Assembly (NCBI GenBank): GCA_036166415.1
Contig: JAYZHP010000100.1
Span: 1 to 27,947, forward strand
Direction of reading: 5' to 3'
Length of the DNA stretch: 27,947 nt
Source: TMED108 sp036166415
GTDB taxonomy: Bacteria > Fidelibacterota > Marinisomatia > Marinisomatales > TCS55
The translations under genes and the position numbers were made by a program. Each line of letters starts with the position of its first letter. The stretch's first letter is position 1. The notes under the pieces were generated by a model. The model saw only the letters and a list, made by a program, of their open reading frames with translations, searched no databases and was not told the origin of the DNA. Positions 9,402 to 16,990 of the stretch are shown here, piece after piece.

Positions 9402-9446
9402 ATGAATTTGATTACAGATTACAATAACTTCATCCAAGGAAATTAA
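9402..9446 (+). CDS. Possible 14-codon leader ORF abutting thiN
   Basis: A short frame encodes MNLITDYNNFIQGN and stops with TAA at 9444-9446, directly before the thiN ATG at 9447 and in the same frame. It is preceded by AAAGGA at 9391-9396, five bases from its ATG. The Shine-Dalgarno of thiN (AAGGAAA) lies inside its last codons, so translating it would affect thiN initiation. It could be a coupling or leader peptide, or a chance frame; nothing recognisable is encoded. No TPP riboswitch motif is seen in this 176-base intergenic region. Confidence 0.25.
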   Translation: MNLITDYNNFIQGN

Positions 9447-10073
9447 ATGAAAAATTCTTTCAAAACCCCTATCGTGATTTTAGCAAAGGGTTCATTTCCA
9501 TCACACGATGAACCTTTAAACTATTTACTTTCAGCTGGTACATTAATTTGTACTGATGGATCAGCTAATAATTTAAGAGATTTTCAATTGGAACCTCATA
9601 TCATTATTGGTGACCTCGATTCTCTTCAGTATCAAAAAACTTTCAAAGGTCTTGTTATTCATGATGCCAATCAACACAATACCGATCTTGAAAAAGCGAT
9701 TGAATGGGCTATAATGAATTCTATAGATAAGTTAATAATTATTGGGGCTATGGGTATTCGTGAAGATATGGCCTATTCAAATGTATCTATCTTATATAAT
9801 TTTTACAAAAAAATTGATTTGAAAATAGTTAGTGATCAATTCACGATAGAATGTATTGCTGGTGAAAAAGTTTTTAATTCTTTTGTTGGACAGAGGGTTT
9901 CTCTATTCAATCAAAATACCAATTGCCTTATTACAACAAAAAAGTTAAAATATTCTATCAATGGTAAAATTGAACCATCTTTAAATCTTATATCTAATGA
10001 ATCCGTTGATGATCAATTTATTATTACAAGCTCAGAACCAATCATTCTATTTAGAGGTCATAAAGAAAATTAA
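9447..10073 (+). CDS. thiN: Thiamine pyrophosphokinase
   Basis: The 208-residue protein matches thiamine pyrophosphokinases, which convert thiamine and ATP to thiamine pyrophosphate and AMP in the cytoplasm. The signatures appear in order: CTDGSAN at 35-41, the metal-binding GDLDS at 55-59, NTDLEKAIEWA at 78-88 and the variant GAMGIREDMAYSN at 100-112. In most relatives the last motif reads G-x-x-G-R-x-DH-x-x-N; here the Asp-His pair is replaced by Asp-Met, while the Arg, Asp and Asn are kept. The C-terminal beta domain that completes the thiamine site follows at about 125-205. The start is supported by AAGGAAA seven bases upstream. The next gene, a sodium:solute symporter, begins two bases after the stop. 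Confidence 0.88.
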   Translation: MKNSFKTPIVILAKGSFPSHDEPLNYLLSAGTLICTDGSANNLRDFQLEPHIIIGDLDSLQYQKTFKGLVIHDANQHNTDLEKAIEWAIMNSIDKLIIIGAMGIREDMAYSNVSILYNFYKKIDLKIVSDQFTIECIAGEKVFNSFVGQRVSLFNQNTNCLITTKKLKYSINGKIEPSLNLISNESVDDQFIITSSEPIILFRGHKEN

Positions 10074-10075
10074 TA

Positions 10076-11446
10076 ATGCACATAATTGATCTTTTCCTTA
10101 TTGCTATCTATTTCATAGCAATAATCTCAATAGGCTTCTCAAGAAAATCAGGTAGTAATCAATTTAATTCACAAGACTACCTGTTAGCAGGTAGAAAGCT
10201 TAGTCTTCCTGGTTTTGTAGTTACGCTCGTTTCAACATGGTATGGAGGAATATTGGGGATTGGGGAAAATACCTATTTATATGGACTTCAAACTTGGGTG
10301 ATATTTGGTCTTCCCTACTACTTATTTGCACTGCTGTTTGCTTTTTTTATTGCCGGAAGGATTAATCAATTAAAATCAGTTTCTTTACCCGATCAATTCT
10401 ACCAGCGTTACGGAAAAGTAGCTGGGATTATCAGTGCTCTTTATATATTTATATTATCCAGTCCTGCTCCTTATATACTTAGCATTGGAATTTTACTAAA
10501 TCAGATCACGGGGTTTAGTTATGAAGTTTCATTGCTAATAGTTACCCTGGTTTGTTTCAGTTATATTTGGAACGGAGGGTTAAAAGCTGTCATTCGTACT
10601 GATGTATTGCAATTTGCAATGATGTTTTTAGGATTTGGTATTTTATTGTTTTATAGTATGAGCCATACGGACTTTGTAATTGAAATTAATAACCTTCCTA
10701 ATAATTATTTCAATCCAACTGGTGGCGCGTCAATCCAGTATATACTTGCCTGGTTTTTTATTGCCCTTTGGACATTTGTCGATCCTGGATTTTATCAAAG
10801 ATGCGCTGCAGCAAAATCACCAACAACTGCTCGCAATGGCATTCTAATTTCAATTGGGTTTTGGTTCATATTTGATATACTAACCTTGCTATCAGGAATG
10901 TATGCAAGATTACTAATTTCAAATGCTGAACCTGTCTTAGCCTATACTAAGTTGGCTGAATTAGTTCTTCCGCCTGTAGCATTTGGAATGTTCTTCATTG
11001 CAATTCTATCGGTTATTATGTCCACAATAGATTCCTTTGCTTTTATTAGCGCTACTACATTTGGCAGAGATATACTTTGGAGGATTCAATCCGGAGCTGA
11101 AAAGAATCATCCATTAAATGAGAATGACATAATTCCATTAGTAAAAAAGGGGCTATTAGTCACAGGTTTGATATCATTAATGCTAGCGATAAGCATACCT
11201 TCCATTGTTCAAATATGGTACACCTTAGGTTCAATTATTGTACCGGGGTTATTAATACCTTTTCTAATATCATTCACTAAAAAGAAAATTGATATAATTA
11301 CCTTGATGATTGCTCCCCTAATCATTAGTATTTTGTGGATACTAAATAAAAATATTTTTGGGAGCTATCCATTGCATATGGAGCCCTTTTACCCTGGAAT
11401 ATTAACTTCAACCATAATATGTTTAGTTAAATGGCTAAAGAAATAG
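10076..11446 (+). CDS. Sodium:solute symporter family transporter
   Basis: The 456-residue membrane protein has about 13 hydrophobic helices and the family signatures of SSS (LeuT-fold) transporters: LLAGRKLSLPGFV at 36-48, GGLKAVIRTDVLQ at 167-179, DPGFYQRCAAAKS at 236-248 and STIDSFAFISATTFGRDI at 316-333, the last covering the region of the Na2 ion site. It should import a small solute with sodium across the inner membrane. The substrate is not evident from sequence. Because the gene begins two bases after thiN, thiamine or a thiamine precursor is a reasonable guess, but SSS members also carry sugars, amino acids and vitamins. The last 16 bases overlap the start of the CYTH gene. Confidence 0.85.
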   Translation: MHIIDLFLIAIYFIAIISIGFSRKSGSNQFNSQDYLLAGRKLSLPGFVVTLVSTWYGGILGIGENTYLYGLQTWVIFGLPYYLFALLFAFFIAGRINQLKSVSLPDQFYQRYGKVAGIISALYIFILSSPAPYILSIGILLNQITGFSYEVSLLIVTLVCFSYIWNGGLKAVIRTDVLQFAMMFLGFGILLFYSMSHTDFVIEINNLPNNYFNPTGGASIQYILAWFFIALWTFVDPGFYQRCAAAKSPTTARNGILISIGFWFIFDILTLLSGMYARLLISNAEPVLAYTKLAELVLPPVAFGMFFIAILSVIMSTIDSFAFISATTFGRDILWRIQSGAEKNHPLNENDIIPLVKKGLLVTGLISLMLAISIPSIVQIWYTLGSIIVPGLLIPFLISFTKKKIDIITLMIAPLIISILWILNKNIFGSYPLHMEPFYPGILTSTIICLVKWLKK

Positions 11447-11895
11447 AACGAAAATTTTTAGTTAATCCTGCCAAGCTGCCGGATAAAATAACTGGGGAAG
11501 ATTACCGGCAAGGCTATTTATCAATTAATGATTCAGGCATAACACGAATTCGAATCATTGATAATAAGGCTATACTAACTATCAAATCCAAAACAATTGA
11601 AATAACTCGCGATGAATTTGAATATGATATTCCGCTAGAAGATGCACTTAGATTAATTGATTTAAGTCAAGGTGAAATCATCCACAAAACGCGTACTATA
11701 ATTGAATACGATCGTAAAAAGTGGGAAGTTGATGAATTTCATGGAAATAATAAAGGTCTGTGGTTGGCTGAAATAGAATTGATTGATGCAGATGAAAACT
11801 TTATAAAACCAGACTGGGTAACTGAAGAAGTTTCTCAGGACAAGAGGTATTACAACTCATATCTTTGCTTACATCCGTATAGTACATGGTCATAA
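11431..11895 (+). CDS. CYTH domain protein (inorganic triphosphatase-like)
   Basis: The 154-residue protein has the ExExK signature at its N-terminus (E4, E6, K8 in MAKEIERKFLV) and the further charged residues that line the CYTH tunnel: R39 and R41, K52 and K54, R88, E99 and D101, E114 and E116, and K138 with R139. Single-domain CYTH proteins of this length in bacteria are usually metal-dependent tripolyphosphatases or nucleoside triphosphatases; a class IV adenylate cyclase role is possible but less likely. It is cytoplasmic. Its start lies inside the end of the symporter gene and its stop overlaps the next ATG, so it depends on translational coupling; no good Shine-Dalgarno is visible. Confidence 0.88.
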   Translation: MAKEIERKFLVNPAKLPDKITGEDYRQGYLSINDSGITRIRIIDNKAILTIKSKTIEITRDEFEYDIPLEDALRLIDLSQGEIIHKTRTIIEYDRKKWEVDEFHGNNKGLWLAEIELIDADENFIKPDWVTEEVSQDKRYYNSYLCLHPYSTWS

Positions 11896-12737
11896 AAAAA
11901 TATTTATTCATTTTTTCTTTTCTGTCACTGGTTATCGCTCAAGATAAATGGTATCAGATTCACGGCTCAAGGGAATTTTCGATTAGTGGAGTAGCAAAAT
12001 TTGAAAAAGGGTTTCTCGTGGTCCATGATAATAAAAAAAAGAAGCAACCCCGAATAAGTTATTTAGATAAATCTTTTAAACTGAGAAAGCTGGTTTGGCC
12101 AGAGCCTAAGCTTCCCTATGATCTAGAAGCACTGCATAAAATGCCGCATTACTCCAATAAATTTATTGCAATGGAAAGTACCGGTAAAGCTTACTTATTT
12201 TTTGTAGACCCATTTGATTTTAGGATTGAACTACTTCAAACATTTACCCTACCTGGTATTTCTAATAAAATGAATCTTGAGGGATTAGCGGTCTTCAATT
12301 CAGCTCAAGGGCAAGTTTTTATTTATGGAGATAGGGGTTCAAGCAAAAGATCATCAACGTTGATCACAGCATTGTACGAGCCAGCAAATCATAAAATTTA
12401 TGAAGTAAATAAATTTGTTATCGAATTACCATTTCCCGAAAATGATAAACGAAATATTGCAGACTTAGCTATTGATAATAATGGTGGCGTGTGGACAGCA
12501 GCTACTTCAGATCCTGGAAATAATGGTCCATTTCAAACAGCAATCTATCAAATAGGTCAAATGAGTAATGTGGGAACTTTTAACTTTAATCACCCATCCC
12601 TATTAAAACCTCTAATGATTATAGATAATCAAAAAGTAGAAGCAATGATTTTTAATAAAGAAAGGTTGATTTTAATGACAGATAATGAAAATTTCGGAGC
12701 AACTTTTTTACAAATAAAGGAGCTGTTGAATGATTAG
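11886..12737 (+). CDS. Exported propeller-like protein (SdiA-regulated/phytase-like)
   Basis: The 283-residue protein has a signal peptide (residues 1-18, ending VIA before Gln-Asp). The mature part has short repeated strand-like segments and the motifs DLEAL (79-83), NLEGLAVF (130-137) and YGDRGSS (147-153), as seen in SdiA-regulated and esterase-like/phytase-like beta-propeller families. These motifs come from the propeller blades and do not define a reaction. It probably acts in the periplasm. The ATG overlaps the CYTH stop codon, and the final codons overlap the next gene start by eight bases. The exact family is uncertain and I assign no enzymatic function. Confidence 0.6.
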   Translation: MVIKKYLFIFSFLSLVIAQDKWYQIHGSREFSISGVAKFEKGFLVVHDNKKKKQPRISYLDKSFKLRKLVWPEPKLPYDLEALHKMPHYSNKFIAMESTGKAYLFFVDPFDFRIELLQTFTLPGISNKMNLEGLAVFNSAQGQVFIYGDRGSSKRSSTLITALYEPANHKIYEVNKFVIELPFPENDKRNIADLAIDNNGGVWTAATSDPGNNGPFQTAIYQIGQMSNVGTFNFNHPSLLKPLMIIDNQKVEAMIFNKERLILMTDNENFGATFLQIKELLND

Positions 12738-13344
12738 AATTCTTATCTGTTCAATCATGTTAATTTCCTGTATGACTGGTCAATCAATTAATCATTCCGA
12801 AGTTATTGATATAAAACGAAAGGTAATGGGGGTAAAAATGAGCGGTCAAATTGATCACAGAACCACTGAAGAAAAAGGCTGGCATTATCGTCATTATGAT
12901 ATTGGCGGATCTTTTCCAATCGCTGAATCTTGGACGGCTGCTATTCAATACAGATCAGTTTATACACTTAAGGATGGAAATTGGGTATTAGAAAAAAGAC
13001 CCCACGCTCAAATTCAAAAAACTATAAACACGAAATCAGTTAAATGGGCAATAAAATCACGGCAAGAATATCGAATGAAAGATGGTAAAGATCCAGGCCT
13101 GCGAAATAGAGTCAGGATAATGGCAAAATCAAATTCATCATGGAAAAATTTAAAACCCTATATTGGAAATGAATTTTTTTATGACATGGATATTAATAAA
13201 TATAATAAAAATCGCCTGCTTATCGGTTTTGATTTAACACAGTTTCAATTTGCAACACCGAGCATTGCATTTAGACATATTACTACTCTGGCAGATGAAA
13301 AATGGAAAACAACCTACACGATGATCTTTAAAATAACTTTTTAA
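12730..13344 (+). CDS. DUF2490-like outer-membrane barrel protein
   Basis: The 204-residue protein carries a signal peptide (residues 1-17, ending MTG before Gln) and a series of amphipathic strands with the pattern of DUF2490 proteins: HYRHYDIGGSFPIAESWTAA, IQYRSVYTL, RPHAQIQ, KSRQEYRMKD, LRNRVRIMAK, KPYIGNEFFYD and NRLLIGFDL. It ends in Thr-Phe, fitting an outer-membrane barrel of about ten strands. An AAAGGAG Shine-Dalgarno lies eight bases before the ATG, inside the end of the upstream gene. Some relatives are annotated as outer-membrane proteins of unknown function, and I can add none. It is part of the tight plus-strand group ending with an amidinotransferase-fold enzyme three bases downstream. 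Confidence 0.68.
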   Translation: MIRILICSIMLISCMTGQSINHSEVIDIKRKVMGVKMSGQIDHRTTEEKGWHYRHYDIGGSFPIAESWTAAIQYRSVYTLKDGNWVLEKRPHAQIQKTINTKSVKWAIKSRQEYRMKDGKDPGLRNRVRIMAKSNSSWKNLKPYIGNEFFYDMDINKYNKNRLLIGFDLTQFQFATPSIAFRHITTLADEKWKTTYTMIFKITF

Positions 13345-13347
13345 GTT

Positions 13348-14235
13348 ATGAAAATTCTTATCTCTCACCTACCTAAACACAAATGGTGGGGTCATGGCAC
13401 TCCTATCTATAAAGATAACCCAGCAATGAAACAAGGCATGATTCCTAATCAGGAATTAGTTGAAGTTGAGATGCATATGATGACCGAGCTCTTTAATCGC
13501 CTACCGGTTGAAGTAATAGAAGTTGATTTTCCAAATTTTCTAGATCAGCAAAATACAGATCAAAGGAAGCATGATTTTGTTTTTGTTAGAGACCTCTTTA
13601 TTAGCAATCAGAATGGAAAAGTGATCATTTCAAAATTCAGCGAAGAAGCTAGGCAAGTGGAAAGCGATATTATGGAGATCATGCTTGATTCAATGGGATA
13701 TGAAACCATCCGAATTCCCGATTCCATAAATGCTAAAGCTGAGGGTGGCGAATTTTATTATTGCTCTGGACCAAAAATTCTTTTTTCAGGAGCCTGTAGA
13801 AATAATGTTAAGGGCGCAGAATGGGTTGCACAGGAATTTGGTGTCAATGAATTAGTAATTATGAAATCCAATGTTTTCCATCTTGATACATTATTTACCC
13901 CGGTCATCAATAAAGATAATCAATTGGTGGCAATGATTGCCTGCACATCATTAATGGAAAAAGAATCGGCAAATGATTTGAAAGATTTTGCAGACAAGAT
14001 GTCGATAGAACTTGTTGAGGTTGATCCAGAAGATTCCATTGGCACAAAAGAACAGCTCGGCGAATTTGCAGTCAACTGTTGCCCATTACCGGGTTATTTA
14101 ATTGGTCCTACAAGATTCAGATCTTTAAAAGTAAATGAATTGCTTAAAGAGTTGGAAGTGATGCACATCACAGTTCCAACAACTCAATTTAGGCTAAGTG
14201 GCGGTTCTGTTCACTGCTTAACAAACGAATTATAA
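13348..14235 (+). CDS. Arginine deiminase/DDAH-superfamily enzyme
   Basis: The 295-residue protein is a guanidino-group-modifying enzyme of the arginine deiminase, dimethylargininase and amidinotransferase superfamily. Visible catalytic elements are FVRD at 79-82, EGGEF at 132-136, the HLDT motif with H178 and D180, and GGSVHCLT at 285-292 with the nucleophilic C290. The compact length resembles DDAH and related hydrolases rather than full arginine deiminase (about 400 residues). Members hydrolyse arginine, methylarginines or agmatine-like compounds through a thiouronium intermediate on Cys; which substrate is used here cannot be told. There is no signal peptide, so it is cytoplasmic. Its stop lies in the palindrome TTATAA, shared tail to tail with the opposite-strand gene. 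Confidence 0.85.
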   Translation: MKILISHLPKHKWWGHGTPIYKDNPAMKQGMIPNQELVEVEMHMMTELFNRLPVEVIEVDFPNFLDQQNTDQRKHDFVFVRDLFISNQNGKVIISKFSEEARQVESDIMEIMLDSMGYETIRIPDSINAKAEGGEFYYCSGPKILFSGACRNNVKGAEWVAQEFGVNELVIMKSNVFHLDTLFTPVINKDNQLVAMIACTSLMEKESANDLKDFADKMSIELVEVDPEDSIGTKEQLGEFAVNCCPLPGYLIGPTRFRSLKVNELLKELEVMHITVPTTQFRLSGGSVHCLTNEL

Positions 14236-14724
14236 ATCCTGTTTATTTTTCCAGCGATAGAAAAATAACATAATTATTCCCGCTACGTTTGGAAACCAGA
14301 CAGCGGGATGCGACCATGAAATTCCATCGAAATAATAATTGGTAAGAGGCCAAAATAATTGGATCGGAAATAATTCTTCAGTGTGAAATGGGACATCCAA
14401 AACAATATGGAAAGGCCAAGCGAGCATTGGCCAGGCTAGCTCTTTTTTAAAATAATATATGATTCCTATAATTAAAAAAGCTATGATGAAGCTATGGGTT
14501 ATATTATCCATAGCAAAAACCCATTCAGGAAATGGCTCTAGCTGAAGTAAGCCTTCAAGGGTCGGTAATCCGCTGTAGTTTAAGTTGCCATTAAATATTC
14601 TTATAATGAATAAAAGACCAAAGGATAACAGGTCTGGCATTACCCCAAAGAATATTGCAACCCATCTATACTTACGATAACCAAACAGGCCACTGCCCCA
14701 CAGGGCATGACTTATAGTATCCAC
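14230..14724 (-). CDS. Small membrane protein, YdjM/DUF457 metal-dependent hydrolase-like
   Basis: The 164-residue membrane protein begins MDTISHALWGSG and has four or five hydrophobic segments. Conserved polar residues fit the YdjM/DUF457 family of predicted membrane metal-dependent hydrolases: H6, the pair P30-D31, H77, and the group H106, D110 and H114 in WPFHIVLDVPFHTEE. The family is poorly characterised; the metal-site reading is inference. The start is GTG at 14722-14724, 10 bases after the aldolase stop, so it is the last gene of the glycolytic run, although its function need not be related. Its stop codon is embedded in TTATAA with the opposite-strand amidinotransferase-fold gene. 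Confidence 0.6.
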   Translation of the reverse strand: MDTISHALWGSGLFGYRKYRWVAIFFGVMPDLLSFGLLFIIRIFNGNLNYSGLPTLEGLLQLEPFPEWVFAMDNITHSFIIAFLIIGIIYYFKKELAWPMLAWPFHIVLDVPFHTEELFPIQLFWPLTNYYFDGISWSHPAVWFPNVAGIIMLFFYRWKNKQDL

Positions 14725-14733
14725 TAGTTGGGT

Positions 14734-15759
14734 TTATTCCATTTCAGAGGAATATTTACCTTGTGTAGCAAGACTGTTTAATTCAGCGCGTTTCATTAGC
14801 GCAGATTGTGCTGATGAAACATTATCATCGGAACCTTGCCATGTCTTTATTGCGGGCTGCTGAAGAGCACGTCCATAAGAGAATGATAAGTGCCACGGTT
14901 TATTATCGCCTAATAGTTGATTCATGGAATTTAAATGCGCAGTTGCATCTTCATCAGATTGTCCGCCAGATAAAAATGCAATCCCAGGAACAGCAGCAGG
15001 TACACTTCTTAGAAAACACTGCACGGTTGCTGATGCAACTTCATCAACACTGGCCCGTTCTTTTGCATCGTACCCTGATAAAACCATATTGGGTTTTAAT
15101 ATCATTTCTTCATACTGTACACCTTGCGAATACAATTCAGTAAATACGGTGTGTAATACCTCTTCAGTCACTACAAAACTATCTTCAATATCGTGATCGC
15201 CATCCATTAAAATTTCTGGCTCAACAATTGGAACAATATCATTGGATTGGCATAATGCTGCATATCTTGCCAAGGCATGCGCATTTGCTTTGATGCAATA
15301 ATCGCTAGGGTTCAATTCAGTGATATTAATTACTGCTCTCCATTTTGCAAACCGTGCTCCTAATTTTCTATATTCGGCCAACCTTTCATCAAGCCCATCA
15401 AGACCAAGGGTAATTTTTTCATCTTCAGAGCCAGATAGATTATGTGCACCAGCATCAACCTTTATACCAGGGATAACACCTTTAGAGCTTAAATATTCAG
15501 GATAAGGTACCTTATCTTTCAAAGAGGATTGATGAAATGTTTCATCGTACATAATTACACCACTTATAAACTTTTCTAATCCATCTGCTGAAAAAAGTAA
15601 ATCTCTATAGGCGTTTCTTGTCTGCTCTGTGCTCTCAGTATTGATTTGATCTAATCTTTTTCCGATAGTTCCGGTACTCTCATCTGCTGCTAGTATTCCT
15701 TTTCCAGGAGCTACCATCGCTTCGGCAACCTCATTCATATTATTTAAATTCAGGCTCAT
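14734..15759 (-). CDS. Class I fructose-bisphosphate aldolase
   Basis: The 341-residue protein is a eukaryote-type class I aldolase that reversibly cleaves fructose 1,6-bisphosphate to dihydroxyacetone phosphate and glyceraldehyde 3-phosphate through a Schiff base. Visible are APGKGILAADESTGTIGKR (17-35), GIKVDAGAHNL (98-108), FAKWRAV with K139, VEPEIL with E180, and the Schiff-base lysine K222 in ILKPNMVLSGYD. The phosphate loop SFSYGRALQ is at 292-300. The end GKYSSEME contains a C-terminal-region tyrosine but not a terminal one. AGGAT lies upstream of the ATG. It is encoded 15 bases after the phosphofructokinase and should work with it and GAPDH in glycolysis or gluconeogenesis. Confidence 0.93.
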   Translation of the reverse strand: MSLNLNNMNEVAEAMVAPGKGILAADESTGTIGKRLDQINTESTEQTRNAYRDLLFSADGLEKFISGVIMYDETFHQSSLKDKVPYPEYLSSKGVIPGIKVDAGAHNLSGSEDEKITLGLDGLDERLAEYRKLGARFAKWRAVINITELNPSDYCIKANAHALARYAALCQSNDIVPIVEPEILMDGDHDIEDSFVVTEEVLHTVFTELYSQGVQYEEMILKPNMVLSGYDAKERASVDEVASATVQCFLRSVPAAVPGIAFLSGGQSDEDATAHLNSMNQLLGDNKPWHLSFSYGRALQQPAIKTWQGSDDNVSSAQSALMKRAELNSLATQGKYSSEME

Positions 15760-15774
15760 ATTATATATCCTATT

Positions 15775-16968
15775 TTATTCTTGTTGACCAATTTCAGTAA
15801 GTAATGAACTAAACCATTCCTGGTTTATATCAAATGGCTTACCACCTTTGATTCTTTTAAAATCAATTAAACTCATTTGTTTATTATTATCATCATCGAG
15901 CCCGACCACTCCGTTTTGACCTTTGAAGGCATTTTCTGCAGCAAACATACAAGATGATTTAATTAGCTGTAAATCGTTTTCATTGGGAGCTGCGCTCCTG
16001 GCGAAGTATCCACTCTTTTGAACCAATGTTTTATCCGCGGATAGCTTATCTGTGAACTGTTTTGCAAACCACTGCCCAGGGTTCAAAGAGTCCAAAGCAA
16101 CATGGCCAAATGCATCCCGCTCTACTTTCTTTCCTTCAGATTCCAATTCATTAATAATGGTATCGGTTCCAGCGCCTTCACTTAAAAAGATATTTACAGA
16201 ATCTTTTTCATCCATTTTTTTTATTAAGCGTTCACATTCTGCATTGAAATCAATTGGCATTTCCGGTACATAGACCGCATCAATATCCCAACGTGCGCGA
16301 TCGATCAAAATCTCTGGTAAGAATTCTCTTTTGCTTAATCTATCGCGATACTCTTTTGCAGTATAAGCTGTTAACCACCCGCAATCTCTCCCCATGATTT
16401 CATGGATAATTAGTTGCCGGGAGCTCGTAGTGTTCTCATTGGAAATATTCTCAAAGAAAATGGCTCCTTGTTCGGCTGCCGTAAAAGCACCCAAAGTTTG
16501 AGCAATCGGGAAGACGTCATTATCAACCGTCTTAGGAAGTCCTACTACTGTTAATTCGTAATTATTTTTCTTTAGATAAAAAGATAGTTCAGCAGCCATT
16601 GTATTGGTATCGTCACCACCAATAGTATGAAGGATGTCAACCTTATCTTTGATCAGCTGCTGGGCCGCAACTTCAAGAGGGTTATCCCCTTCGTTTATAT
16701 ATCCTTTTTCAATACAGTTTTCAATATTGGTCAGCTTGACGCGACTATTACCAATAGGGCTACCACCATATGAATTAAGTATATTGGAATTGCTCTTTAC
16801 CGATTCTGGTATTCTTATGCTTTGACCGGTTAGCAGGCCTTTATATCCATTTAGATATCCTACCAGTTCAGCATCAGGGGCTAATGAATTGTAGGATTCA
16901 ATTAGTCCGCCAATAGAAGCAGAAAGGCACGGTGCAATACCGCCAGCAGTTAGAAAGGCAATTTTCAT
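15775..16968 (-). CDS. pfp: Pyrophosphate-dependent 6-phosphofructokinase
   Basis: The 397-residue enzyme phosphorylates fructose 6-phosphate at C1. Two known markers point to pyrophosphate rather than ATP as donor: GGDDTN at 117-122, where the second Asp replaces the Gly of ATP-PFKs, and PKTVDND at 145-151, where Lys replaces the usual Gly. The proton acceptor region is D149-N150-D151, and the sugar phosphate loop is MGRDCGW at 192-198. The N-terminus FLTAGGIAPCLSASIGG is typical of a long bacterial PFP clade. PPi-PFK is reversible, so the gene may serve both glycolysis and gluconeogenesis. It lies between gap (22 bases upstream) and aldolase. No clear Shine-Dalgarno precedes the ATG. Confidence 0.9.
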   Translation of the reverse strand: MKIAFLTAGGIAPCLSASIGGLIESYNSLAPDAELVGYLNGYKGLLTGQSIRIPESVKSNSNILNSYGGSPIGNSRVKLTNIENCIEKGYINEGDNPLEVAAQQLIKDKVDILHTIGGDDTNTMAAELSFYLKKNNYELTVVGLPKTVDNDVFPIAQTLGAFTAAEQGAIFFENISNENTTSSRQLIIHEIMGRDCGWLTAYTAKEYRDRLSKREFLPEILIDRARWDIDAVYVPEMPIDFNAECERLIKKMDEKDSVNIFLSEGAGTDTIINELESEGKKVERDAFGHVALDSLNPGQWFAKQFTDKLSADKTLVQKSGYFARSAAPNENDLQLIKSSCMFAAENAFKGQNGVVGLDDDNNKQMSLIDFKRIKGGKPFDINQEWFSSLLTEIGQQE

Positions 16969-16990
16969 AATCTAAATCTTATGCTAAAAA

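Noticed and set aside
9271..9446. Possible TPP riboswitch before thiN and possible promoter starting with TTGACT at 9383
   Set aside because: None of the conserved THI-box segments is present, and no acceptable -10 box lies 16-18 bases after TTGACT.
14808..15143. Plus-strand 111-codon frame inside the aldolase gene
   Set aside because: Antisense to a clear class I aldolase, with a His/Leu-rich product and no homology that I recognise.
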